Below, in pieces: positions 10,680 through 20,265 of a DNA stretch of 64,000 nt. The DNA is from Marasmius tenuissimus (taxonomy: Eukaryota; Basidiomycota; Agaricomycetes; Agaricales; Marasmiaceae), in the NCBI GenBank assembly GCA_029532415.1, contig JAQOTA010000058.1, positions 62,001 through 126,000 of the forward strand, in the 5' to 3' direction. Both the position numbers and the translations under genes were made by a program. The notes beneath the pieces were generated by a model. That model worked only from the letters and a program-made list of their open reading frames with translations. It searched no databases and was not told where the DNA came from. Position 1 is the first letter of the stretch, and each line of letters begins with the position of its first letter.

Positions 10680-13600
10680 ATGACAACAGTTAGGAAGAGA
10701 AAAAAGACAGTTCCGCAATCCACCCCGCCCCGCAGCCCGTCCAGTGAACCCATTTATATTTCTGATTCAGACTCGGAAGGCAATTCTCTTGGAGATATCA
10801 ACAAATCATCATCGAGGAAAAAAATCAGAAGTGCCGATGAGATAACTCAGCGCTCTGTGAAAGAGCCCAGTGGCAGCTCGTCGATACCAGGCAACGCAGC
10901 CGCTAGTTCGTCTAAATCTCGTCAACCGTCGGCTGAGGAAAACCTCAGTAAGCAGGTACATAACACTTTCCTGGATCTTTTGACTGGGTAAACCGGACCT
11001 AAGTCGTTCACAGGATTTGAGAAACCTCGTTGCTTTCAATTACAATCAAGTATCCGACCTGTCGACCCATATCGCGAACTGCTTCAAAGGGGACTCGAAC
11101 GCACCCATTGACCTGCAGTGTCTAGAACTTCTGCTGTTCGTTGCTCTCCATTATGCAGCAATGTTTTTGGCTCAAAAGTCCACAGTGAACACGCGCAATC
11201 ACGAGTTAATAGCCGCAAGGCGGAATTGGAAGGTTTTCGGGATCGAAAAGTTACTGTGAAGACGAATCCGCCTCCCAAAAAGCAGCAAGTTCCACTTCTT
11301 TCCTTTATGCCGTATATGATGCTTATTCCTGTCTAGCACGACCGACACCTTGATCGAAGAACGACTAGGCAAGGTTTTTGACCTCCGAAAGTGGGATAAA
11401 ACTGTGCTTCTGGCTCTCTGTCGCGTCCTCAAAGGGAAAGATACGATCTACGTCGCCCGCTCACCCTGTCGGCTAGGCATCCATGTTCTCCTTGCTGCGG
11501 TCGGAAAGCTCGACGAATCCCCCGGCGCGACGTTGATTGTATCGCAATTCATGCAGCCTCACGATATCACCCTGCTACAAGCCAAAACGATAAGCGTCGA
11601 AGTTTGGAAGAATGGGCAGAGCACTGCCAATAGCGCTTGTCGTTCCGATGTGATTTATGTCAGGCCGACAGCCTTTTCCAATAGCGAGCAAGCGTTACGG
11701 AGGCTTTTCGCACAGAAGATGATATCAAAAATCCTCTTGGATACCTCCTGGTGTGGTTTAGAAGTCGTGAGTCAGCGCCTTCTCCCGTTTGCTCCCCGTT
11801 CTTAAGCGATCATTCTATGTAGTCGAAGACCGTGAAAATGCTCCGCCAGCATCAGCAAAACGTTCCTCTTTTGCTTCTATCATCGAACGGAACTAAAAGT
11901 TCTCTTGAACGACTGGCAGAAGATTTCGGGATGACAGATTGTACGACGTACCGGGGCTCTTTGAATCTTGGAAAAATACGGCTCAGCGTTGCCCGCCGTA
12001 CGGCCACGGTCTCTCATGAGATCGTCAGGTTTATCAACACTGGTCACCGCGACCAACGAGGACTCGTCATCTGCCAGACTAGAAGCACAGGCGAAGCCAT
12101 CGTACGCCAATTAGGAAACATTGCTCGGCATCTCCATGACGGAACAAGCGTGGATGAAAGAAACGCTATGCTTGCAGATTGGCGGTCTGGCAAGTTTTTT
12201 GTTCTGGTCTTGACGGTATGTGACCCTCCTTACGATCCTTTGCTCGTTTGAATCTTGTTCCTTTGGGCGCAGAGACCGTCGGATTTCGAGGGTATCTACA
12301 CCTCGGATAGTAAGTTCTCTGTTCGTACCTACCGATTGCTGGATGACGATGTTCGAATTTCAGTTCGTTTCATAATACACCCAGAACCACCACCAACCCT
12401 GGAGACGTAAGTAAGGATATGCCCCCAATACTGCCTGCATCTGATCAAGTTTTGTAGGTATTACCTTCATGCATGTAGGTGCATGCCACCGCCCTGTGAA
12501 GGCTTCCGCTGACAATGGTGTAGGTATCGCAGGAGGAGATGGGGAACCGGCGGATGCATTCTTGTGTACAGTATTCCTGTTTCCACTCTTTAGGGCAGAC
12601 CGCTGATGCCTCTCATAGATTACACCTGTCCGGACGTGAAGGATGCTTCCCAAACGGCGGAACACCGTCCCTTAGCGTCATACTGCAGGAACGAGTCTCG
12701 CTGTCGTCGCGTCGAGCTACTCTCGGTTTTAGGGGAACCTTCCGCAAAGAAATGCAACCGTTGTGATGTCTGCGACAGTAACGAGTTGTTCACTGACCGG
12801 GACGTAACAGCAGAGGCGCGCGAAGCAGCTGGCTTGATACAGGCGTTAGGTTCTAGGGGGTTGCCTCTACGGTATTGCCAAGAAGTTTTTGCTGGACATC
12901 GAACAGTGCAAGTACGAAGGAACAAGGATTACGATCTTCCTCAGTTCAATGCAGGAGGGAATCTGCCTTTCGACTGCGTTGAACAGTTGTTCGAGGACTT
13001 GTATTTCTTGGATGTATGGAGGCACAGAGGGTCTGCTGAGGACTGGGATAACTCGATTGTTGAGGTGAGTGTTTTTCCTGTTCGCTGTCAGTACATCTGA
13101 TAAGAGACTTCATCCACCTCTTCCAGCCCGGACCTGCTATCCCTTACGTGCTCGAGGATGATTCGTTCAAGCTTTTCGTCAGAGTTCGGGATGTCCCAGA
13201 CTTTCCGAGTCTGACGCAAATCCCGCAGGCGACTCCAGCGCCTCGGACACTACAGCCACGACCACGACAGCCTTCGCCGCGACAAAGCAGTAGCCCGATA
13301 CTCCCACCCTCAACGCTTCCTTTCTATCGAGACGACACAGATTCTGCACGCTCTTCGTTTAGGGAAGAGGTGGAGACGTTGGACAGGATTGAGGTGGAGG
13401 AAGATGATGATGAACATAATCTTTCAATGAAGATTTTCGGGCAGATGATGGAGCTCAGAGAGAAGGTTCTTTTCCGTTGTGCTCCCGTGTTTCTGTTCAC
13501 TTTCTAAACCTTTCTTGTGCCTTATCCAGCTTCGGGTGGGACTAGGCCTTGTGAGAGCAGAGGATGTTCTTGACGATCAAACTCTACAAGGTCTGAGTCT

Positions 13601-13989
13601 TGAGCGCCCCAATGGTACGTTTTATGCCTGCTGGGGGTTTCTTTGAAGCTGACGTTCGATGGGATACAGATTATCGACGGTTCAAGGAGATTTTGAAGGA
13701 ATACTCTGGGTTCTCCAATACACGTGAGCAGGATCAATATGCCACGAAGAAATGGGGTGAATATGGCCAACAGTTCTTGAAGGTCTGTATCGGAGGACAA
13801 ACGAGTTCGACTGGTTTAGGTCAGTGAACTGTTTTGTGTGGGTGTGGTATCCTTCAGCGTGGGTGGCGACTGATGTTGCGAGCAGAGTCGAGGCCGAGAG
13901 GGAAATTGCTGGCGGGTGCCGGATACGAGTATTCAGCAGACAAGCCTACTGTGTTGAAGGAGATGTCCAAATTCAAGTTTGGGCAATGA
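10680..13989 (+). CDS. RecQ-like protein with degenerate helicase motifs
   Basis: Helicase-like fold with a RecQ zinc region. Probable exons: 10680-10955, 11014-11117, 11159-11311, 11337-11766, 11823-12215, 12273-12309, 12364-12406, 12458-12474, 12524-12570, 12594-13064, 13127-13465, 13530-13614, 13670-13819, 13886-13989. All are in phase, but two gaps are only 25 and 23 nt (11312-11336, 12571-12593). The zinc part is well kept (YCRNESRCRRVELLSVLGE, then CNRCDVC). The motor is not: the P-loop position reads ARSPCRLGIHVLL with no GKS/T, the DEAH position reads LLDTSWCGLEV, and the motif VI position reads CIAGGDGEPAD with no arginine finger. It is therefore probably not an ATP-driven helicase. 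The 5' half of the model is the weakest part. Confidence 0.6.
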
Positions 13990-14081
13990 ATAGTGTAAAT
14001 AGGTCGCTGCCAAGTCGTCTCTTCTCAGGGAGTGCACACATGTGGAACACATTGCTGGTCGTGAGTATAATAGTGTGTGTT
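13990..14081. other. Short gap between the RecQ-like gene and the DUF6589 element
   Basis: Ends in gtgtgtgtt directly before the element. Under the inversion model this 9-mer, reverse-complemented, should also flank the far end of the left element outside the window. Confidence 0.4.
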
Positions 14082-14100
14082 TAGACTCGCGTGGCCAGTA

Positions 14101-14148
14101 CGTTATGTCTCGTTGATGGGTTGATGGGCAGGAGCACGAGACATAACG
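14101..14148. repeat. Terminal hairpin of the element, left end
   Basis: Arms cgttatgtctcgt and acgagacataacg are perfectly complementary around a 22-nt loop, 19 bp from the element end. The same hairpin, inverted, is at 491-538 in the left copy. Confidence 0.85.
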
Positions 14149-14153
14149 ACTGG

Positions 14154-14213
14154 GCTCAACATCGCTCCAAAAACCGTGTCACGGAAATGTGACAAAGGAC
14201 TTAGTGAAATTTC
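14154..14213 (+). repeat. Subterminal inverted repeat, left
   Basis: Pairs with 15907-15966 on the other strand, with roughly one mismatch in five. The core is the run TGTCACGGAAATGTGACA, itself palindromic, followed by GGACTTAGTGA. Confidence 0.8.
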
Positions 14214-14437
14214 GCACTCCCGTCTCACCCAGTCTGGCAGCAAAGCTTGAACTTCAGCAGCATCCCATCCTCTCGAACTTCAAAAATGCGTAGATAGGAT
14301 GATTATATTGGCCTTCAGTAGCATAAGGTAAAATTAGGGATAAAAATTGATATAGACCATCATAGATAGCATTATTGCTGCGCGGGCGACGTCTACCAGC
14401 CAGGTAGCCCATAACTAGTGTTTCTCTGCTCCTCGTA

Positions 14438-15825
14438 ATGTGTAAAGGAGCCAGTGGCTTCGTCGCGAGCGGGGTAGGTGGTTGTGGAATGATGGTTGTA
14501 AGGGTAAGGTGTAAATTGGCCGAACGTGTGTGTTGGATATGTGGTTCGGTGAGTGGTGCTGTACACTTGAGGGGTGGAAGGATCAAGCTGCGTTCCGAGA
14601 GAGAGCTCAAAGGAAAGGGCCATGGAGACGTTGTATTCGAGAATGCCGTATTGTTTCTTCGCGACGCCTTGTATTCTTACGAGCTGACAAGGGCAGTGAA
14701 GGCCGGGGACTCTGGCCGTGTCGTATTGGTACTCAAGATTTGGGCGCTGAGCTTTCGGGGAAGTGGCCGCACGAAGTATGCGTACGAGATGTTGCATCTG
14801 ATACACAACCTCACTCACGTATGGCCCAAGGAAGTAGTGTGAGTAACAATTTTATTCTGCTCGAGTTACGACTAAAATGTGACCTAGAAAAATCGTGCTG
14901 AACAACTGGTTAGTCAATACGTCGGGAAAGGCTAACCGCTTTCTGGAGGCGGACTTACTTCAAGAGCACCTCAATTATTGGATCAAGGTAATTTCCGTGG
15001 AAACCAAGCTCAAGCTTCCTCTTGATCTCGAATTCGCAGGTTTTTTTCAAGGCGCACGGCAGTAATATGTCCTGGGACTGGATCGCAATGATTGCCCCGT
15101 GTGTAAATATCCTTCGACATCTGGCCAACGTTATGAACGAGACACTCGGTGCACGACAGGGCTCGCGCCATAGCTCTGTGAACCTGCAAAAAGATATTGG
15201 CGTGTTGATGAAAAATCTTCAGGAGCACCAGGTGTACGAGGCTCAAAACGGCCGGACTGTTGATGATGACGACTCGCAGATCTTCAAAGACAATGTCACT
15301 GCAGGAATAGAGGCATTGACGACGGGCAGCGACAATCCACTCACCGAGTATAACCGGAATTTTCGACGGCTTCAGAAGCGACGTCGAATGCCGCCAGTTA
15401 AAACTGATCCTACCCCAGCTCCCGCCCAACAACAGAACGACACTCGAGACTCGGATTCTACCGCTTCTTCATCCATCCCAGTTCACGACCATACCACAAC
15501 CCCTTCACTGAGCGCTTCCACCTCAGTTCAGAACTCGTGTCAACCTCCTAATTTCGATTCTGCTGACCCCTCCTGTCTTGAGTCTTTGTTACCTGGCGTT
15601 GAGCGGGAGGGAGGCCATAATGATGATGTCGAGACCGAGGAATTGGTTAGCGAGTCGTGTATTGAGGAAGAAAATTTAGGTGCCGAGTTTCTGGAGGAAG
15701 AGAACGGGGAGGAAGAGTTGATGTTTGAGATGATGACGGAGAGCGATGTCGAGCTCAATTCTGGAGACGAAGATGAATTGGCCAATGATTTCGGGGAGAC
15801 TGACTCAGAAGATGAGGATGAATGA
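14438..15825 (+). CDS. DUF6589-family protein, probably N-terminally truncated
   Basis: Member of a large, multicopy, uncharacterised agaricomycete family (DUF6589). Three exons (14438-14838, 14888-14987, 15040-15825) give 428 aa if the first ATG is used. Family blocks run in order: VFENAVLFLRDALYSYELTR, GRTKYAYEMLHLIHNLTHVW, IVLNNWLVNTSGKANRF, ADLLQEHLNYWIK, FFKAHGSNMSWDWIAMIAPC and RQGSRHSS. After that comes a Ser/Thr/Pro linker and a strongly acidic tail (residues about 355-428). Homology starts only at about 14625; the first 60 residues are translated terminal-repeat DNA and may not be protein. I know of no proven activity for the domain; the terminal repeats and target duplication suggest a role in transposition. 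Confidence 0.75.
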
Positions 15826-15906
15826 AGTATGATAGACTTGCGAAGGATACGTGCATTGTGACTGCAAAAGACGTATATTTGCGTCGAGGATGTTGTAGTC
15901 GTACAT

Positions 15907-15966
15907 GAAATATCACTAAGTCTTTTGTCACATTTCTGTGACACGCCAAAAAGCGCGACTTGGAGC
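15907..15966 (-). repeat. Subterminal inverted repeat, right
   Basis: Partner of 14154-14213. It contains the perfect palindrome TGTCACA-tttc-TGTGACA. Confidence 0.8.
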
Positions 15967-16028
15967 CCAGCCGTTCTCCTTACCTCTTTCTCTGCCATGT
16001 GCTCATTCCCCTTTTGGAGAACGGCTGG
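15967..16028. repeat. Terminal hairpin of the element, right end
   Basis: Arms ccagccgttctcc and ggagaacggctgg are 13 bp and perfectly complementary, 11 bp from the element end. The sequence differs from the left hairpin, but arm length and position match, so the structure rather than the sequence is kept. Confidence 0.8.
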
Positions 16029-16039
16029 AACCGAGCCTA

Positions 16040-16048
16040 ATTCAACCG
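16040..16048 (+). repeat. 9-bp target-site duplication half
   Basis: attcaaccg, directly after the element's right end. Its mate is at 558-566, reverse-complemented. It falls inside the promoter of array gene 1, between where the minisatellite block and the core promoter would meet. Confidence 0.75.
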
Positions 16049-16246
16049 TTCTTCTGGTTTTAAAAACATATACTTCCTATAAACCCATACTGGTGCGAGA
16101 AAAACAAGGCCCAATAGGCAGACGATAAAAGCCTGTTTGCTGAGGAGATGGGAATCATCAACCCAAGCAATAGTTGAATTTGAGGTCAGTTCAGGGCTCG
16201 ACTAATCCTCATGGCTACAACCTACTGAGTGAATGGTTCAAGCAAT
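16049..16246 (+). promoter_or_regulatory. Core promoter of array gene 1
   Basis: Conserved with the promoters of array genes 2-4: an ACCCATACTGG-type box, an aacaaggcccaa/cagg segment, then gataaaag (16124-16131) 116 bases before the start codon. The same TATA-like box is 116 bases upstream in genes 2 and 3 and 120 in gene 4. A conserved leader ends in tcaagcaa just before the ATG. Confidence 0.7.
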
Positions 16247-16603
16247 ATGAAATTGACCACCATCGCCACTGCCCTCGCCTCGATGTCCACCTTGACTTAC
16301 GCTCAACAGTGGCGTGCTCGCCTCTACGAACGACCGGAGTGCAAGGGCGGGGACAACGTGGACGTCAGACGCGCCGTTGGCAGCACCTTGGCTTGTACAA
16401 ACATCCCTAATCCTCCCGTTGCCGGAGATCGTTCTCTGGAATTTAGAGACGATGCTCCCAACAACGACAGAATTAGCGTTTGGACTGCGTCCAGTTGCAC
16501 CGGAGCGCCTGCTACAGTGTACACCGGCGCTACAGGCTGCATTGCGACTCTCTTTCCTGCTTCTCCAACCGGTGCTCGGTCGTTCTCGGTCAATACTCCT
16601 TGA
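16247..16603 (+). CDS. Small secreted protein, possible beta/gamma-crystallin-like fold (array gene 1)
   Basis: 118 aa, no intron in the coding part. Residues 1-19 (MKLTTIATALASMSTLTYA) are a signal peptide. The mature part begins QQWRARLYERPECKGG, which matches the Greek-key pattern aromatic-x4-x-G of beta/gamma crystallins with C for the usual F. A second, similar turn (VWTASSCTGAP) follows, then a closing ARSFSV strand. The start is the ATG after the conserved leader; an in-frame ATG six codons upstream is not conserved. There are three paralogues downstream at about 30-50% identity by eye. Function is unknown; extracellular location is inferred. Its usual upstream block is missing (see 558-1685). 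Confidence 0.8.
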   Translation: MKLTTIATALASMSTLTYAQQWRARLYERPECKGGDNVDVRRAVGSTLACTNIPNPPVAGDRSLEFRDDAPNNDRISVWTASSCTGAPATVYTGATGCIATLFPASPTGARSFSVNTP

Positions 16604-17154
16604 AGGTGTGAGTTTCAGTTGAGGGATTCCACAAGCCTAATTTGCTGACATGAGCCCCTTCAGTTTGCAGCTGACTCGCACTATGATATCAGATGATTGT
16701 CCAAAAAAGTAATAAAAAAAATGGAGGAGTATGCAGTCTTACTATAACGGAACGGGAGACGGAGGTTGGATTGGTTGTTCTGTGAATGTAAACCGTAAAT
16801 TCGAATTGGAGATTGTCTTGCTTGGATTTTCTTCGGTCCCAACCTCAAGGCGGGTGTTATGGGTCCACATAGATCCCGATTCGCGAGTGGTGGAGATCTG
16901 TGCCTGAATCGCTAGTGGCGATGACGGAGATTCATTAACATTTATCAGTGCCCAAATACCGATTGAGATCAAAAGGCTTAAGCGAAAAATAGCTAAATTA
17001 CACCGTTCAAGTAATATCCCGTGCTTCGGTGTATAGTCTATGCCTTCACCGTGAGTTTCTTGCGCCCCGGCAGCGTGATTGTACAACGCGAGATATACAG
17101 GCCTTCACGTAGACCCCCTTGGCTAGGTCCTACTCCCAATTCTTAACGCAAAAC
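16604..17154 (+). repeat. 3' flank of array gene 1 with conserved block
   Basis: Directly after the stop there is a likely 3'-UTR intron (ggtgtgag...cttcag). About 16745-16925 matches the flanks of the other genes (19865-20070, 21770-21985, 25130-25330), with repeated cgtaaatnnnaattgg motifs and a tagatcccg/gcgagtggt segment. I see no coding sequence here. Confidence 0.6.
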
Positions 17155-17320
17155 CTGATCAGTAGGCAGTGACCCAACAGGCAGAGAATAATCGATAAAA
17201 GCCCGCCCGCTCAGTAAACGAAGACTAACAACTCGTCGAATTTGAGGTCGGTATAGGACTTGACTCCTCCTCATGGCTACGCCATGACGTCGGATGGCGT
17301 TGGAAATTTTCCAACATGCT
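17155..17320 (+). pseudogene. Orphan array promoter with dead start (fifth array member)
   Basis: Carries the full conserved promoter and leader: caacaggcagagaataa, gataaaag at 17194-17201, aatttgaggtcggtatagg and cctcatggctac. An ATG lies at 17316, the same distance from the TATA-like box as in the live genes, but it is followed at once by CTC TGA. No paralogous coding sequence remains downstream. Confidence 0.65.
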
Positions 17321-18229
17321 CTGACGGCCGATGGGTGATCGTGTGTTCTTGCTTTTGGGTCGGATAGCATTGGAATACATCAGATTGATGGCAACGGGAC
17401 TGATGCCTATGTACACCCAGGATATAAAAACGGCCTAACCACTTGCCAGACTTCTCCCACCTCTCCTCGCTTGTCTCGAGGGCATCTCCCCATCCCAGCT
17501 TTTTTCGTCTGTTCCACCTTGAATTTCGATGCTAGTCTATGCGCTATTCTGAGTGAAACGGTATCAAACATATGGGGAGAATCGGGACAAAGTAAACGAT
17601 GGGTGGAATTGAGTTAAACCCCGAAGCAGATCTGGGGAGATCTGAGGCTGCGCAGTGAGTAAACCAGCTAAGATCAGAGAATGAAGCTCTCACCTTGGGG
17701 TGGAGAAAACTCGACCTTTGCCCGAAATGCTGCAAACATAAAGTTCAGCAAGACAAGTCAACAAGTATTCACTCTATCCACTCACCGGTACCTATCGAGA
17801 CTAAATTCTAATTCGAGTTTGATTGTACGTTGACTAGACAACTTATAAGTATGCTAGGAGTCTTTTATGGTCTTCGTCTTCATTGGGAACCGTGGTCGAC
17901 GCTCCTGATCCAACAGCTTGAAGATATCAGTGACGTTTCTGAAAGATGGCACCACAACACACCTGTTGAGCCTGTTAATCCCACCAATCTGTCGTCTCGA
18001 GATCCTATTTCTTCTCGTGATTTGATTGTGAACTGCTGGTGCTCGTCGTTAGGAGGAGGTCCGAGGAGGTCCGGGATGGCGACGGTATGAAGGATGGAGA
18101 AGCGGTCCGAGGGGACTCAGGAGTAAAGGTCTAGAGGAGTGGCTATGCACTCACGCTAGGACCACTTGGACGACGACGTGGATGGGAAAAATTTGACAGG
18201 TGAGGGAACAGGTACGTCGTCGCGTAAGT
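17321..18229. other. Intergenic, no gene seen
   Basis: No ORF with recognisable features. GC-rich tandem-like runs (gaggaggtccgaggaggtccg) occur near 18050-18075. Confidence 0.4.
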
Positions 18230-19130
18230 GGCTCGACCCCAGTCATTCGTTCACATCCATATTTCGATTCGACGGGACACGGGCCCACATATTCCCTATT
18301 CAGCTAGTATACCAATAGCACACTTTCCTCTTCTCGTTAGGTCTTTGGGGACACGGATCCTGAAGCTTCGAAGGCCTCATGCTCGTGCCTGCCTTGGTGG
18401 TTTCAGGCGAACTTTCTTTCGGGGTGGATCGGTGCTTCGGACGAATCCAGCATTGATGCTGGAGAGATTGGGGTGTAATGGGTCTTAGCATGTGCGAAGG
18501 AACGCCGATGACCATGCACTATCCTCGATTGTACATGGCCATTCAAATTGAGTGTGGGTCGCCCTGCCGTTCTAGCACACGTTCGAAAACCATCTCTCGC
18601 TTTCCCCAGAACTTGAACTACAGGTCTCCTCGAGCCAGGCTGGTCGGACCGCTCACGTTATCGGCAGTGTTCAGGCGAGCAGCTCTGAGCACCGGAGGGC
18701 TCTAGGTGCATACTACCAGCTTGAGCAGAGTGAGACCCCAATATAATGTTCCCGACCGTTTGTTCACTTACGTATCGACAGACACTAGCATTGCCCCCCA
18801 AAAATTGCACTTTGCCACTCCAGAAGTCGCGAAGAATGTCTTCGTACCACCCGCCTTGTTACATGTGCAACACGCCAGGGTCGAGTTATATGGCCTTTCC
18901 GAGCGAAATCCATTGTTCAAGGGAGCTTTGTGGAATTGTAACGCAGTCATAGTATGTGTTCACTTATAGACTAAACGATGTCGTGCTTCACTTACGTGCC
19001 AAGGGCAAATGCTCCCCGCAGACATTCTTTTGTGGAGTTGGAATTGACGCTACGACGGGTAGTCCCAACGCCACGGCCCACGACAGATAGTCCCAACGTC
19101 GCGGCAGGCAGTCTCAACACATCCGACCGC
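18230..19130 (+). repeat. Upstream block B of the array, before gene 2
   Basis: Aligns with the reverse complement of 558-1400 and with 20533-21065 and 23860-24440. It ends in degenerate 21-bp minisatellite units (about 19050-19120) just before the core promoter of gene 2. ORFs across it are not conserved. Confidence 0.7.
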
Positions 19131-19329
19131 TCTTCAGGTCTCGAAAACACATTTTTCACATAAAACCCATTCTGGCGCGAGGAAAAATAAGGCACAACAG
19201 GCAGAGGATAAAAGCCCGCCCGTTGAGCAGACGAAGACCATCATCTCAAGCAATAATCAAATTCGAGGTCGGTATAAGGCTCGACTCTTCCTCGTGGCTA
19301 CACCCCACTAACTAAATGTCTCAAGCAAC
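19131..19329 (+). promoter_or_regulatory. Core promoter of array gene 2
   Basis: Has the conserved boxes cattctggcgcgagg, caacaggcagaggataaaag (TATA-like 19207-19214) and the leader ending tcaagcaac before the ATG. Confidence 0.7.
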
Positions 19330-19707
19330 ATGAAGCTGTTCACCGTCGCTGCTGCCCTAGCCTCAATGGCCACCTTGGCCTCCGCTCAGGATCAAAGGTG
19401 GCGAGCTCGCTTCTACGGCCGAACGAATTTCGAGGGTAGTGCCATCGTGGATCAGAGAGGCTCCGTTGGCAGCATCTTGGGTTGCACGAACATCAATCCT
19501 GGAGGTGTTTCTCTTCGATTTGAAGACGCCGTCGTCCCGCCCAACACCGTCGGCACTGACACAATTCGTATCTGGACCGTGCCCAATTGCGTCGGAGCCC
19601 CTACTTTGACGTACACCGGGGCTACCAACGTTCCGACACTGTTTCCTACTCCTCCTGCAGGACCTTTCCCGTCTGGTACTGTAGCCCGGTCTTTCGCGGT
19701 CAACTGA
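19330..19707 (+). CDS. Small secreted protein, possible beta/gamma-crystallin-like fold (array gene 2)
   Basis: 125 aa. The signal peptide is MKLFTVAAALASMATLASA (residues 1-19). The mature N-terminus QDQRWRARFYGRTNFEGS fits the crystallin Greek-key turn (FYGRTNFEG). A second turn is IWTVPNCVGAP, and the last strand ends VARSFAV. The two cysteines in the mature part (in GCTNI and NCVG) are shared with the paralogues and could pair. It is the most regular copy, with intact promoter, signal peptide and stop, so I take it as the best guide to the family. A 3'-UTR intron is likely, as in gene 1. Confidence 0.85.
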   Translation: MKLFTVAAALASMATLASAQDQRWRARFYGRTNFEGSAIVDQRGSVGSILGCTNINPGGVSLRFEDAVVPPNTVGTDTIRIWTVPNCVGAPTLTYTGATNVPTLFPTPPAGPFPSGTVARSFAVN

Positions 19708-20265
19708 CAACGCTCCTTGAAGGTGTGGATTTCAAAGTCTACGGAAGTCTGGGTCGAGCTCACTAACAGATGCCCCTCAGGTTGCAGCTGAATCGTACCA
19801 TGGCGTCAGATAATTATTCATGAAACAATCAAAAAAAAAAAGTGGTCGGGTATGGAGTGTTATTGTGACGGAACCGAGACTGTATCAGTTATTCTGTTAC
19901 CATGAACCGTAAATTTACATTGGGGATTGCGTTCTGTAAACGAAAATCGTAAATACAAATTGGGATGGTCTTGTGTGGTTTTTCGGTCGCAACCTGGGCG
20001 TGTGTTGTGGGTTCATATAGGTCCCGGCTAGCGAGTGGTGCCGAAATTTGTGCCTGAATCTCCGCAGGCAATGACGACAATCGATGTATCAGGGCTTCGG
20101 CACCCAACTGATGCTTCAATTTTGAAAGCTAGAGCATAAGGTGAGAAAAATGGCAGTATTACACTGCTAAAGCAATATCCTGAGAAAGCACGGAAGGAGT
20201 CTCGAACCTGATTGTACATTCTACTTTCAGTGCTCGCCCTGGGCCTGAAAACCCATGGCCTCAAC
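19708..20265 (+). repeat. 3' flank of array gene 2
   Basis: Same layout as after gene 1: a UTR intron-like stretch, then the cgtaaat block (about 19900-20070). No gene is seen up to the 20266 repeat. Confidence 0.55.

Larger units (their letters stand above)
14082..16039 (+). mobile_element. DUF6589-bearing element with inverted termini, right copy
   Basis: A 1958-bp unit. The outermost bases are TAGACTCG at the left and CGAGCCTA at the right, inverted with one mismatch. Inside each end lies a hairpin with 13-bp arms (14101-14113 with 14136-14148; 15967-15979 with 16016-16028). Inside these lies an imperfect 60-bp inverted repeat (14154-14213 with 15907-15966) that itself contains a TGTCAC...GTGACA palindrome. 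A 9-bp duplication follows the right end. The left 557 bp are copied in inverse at 1-557. The coding part covers only the C-terminal portion expected for a DUF6589 protein, so this copy is probably non-autonomous. Confidence 0.8.

Noticed and set aside
15540..15998. 152-codon minus-strand ORF rich in serine
   Set aside because: Antisense of the acidic tail of the DUF6589 gene (GAG/GAT codons read as serine and leucine).
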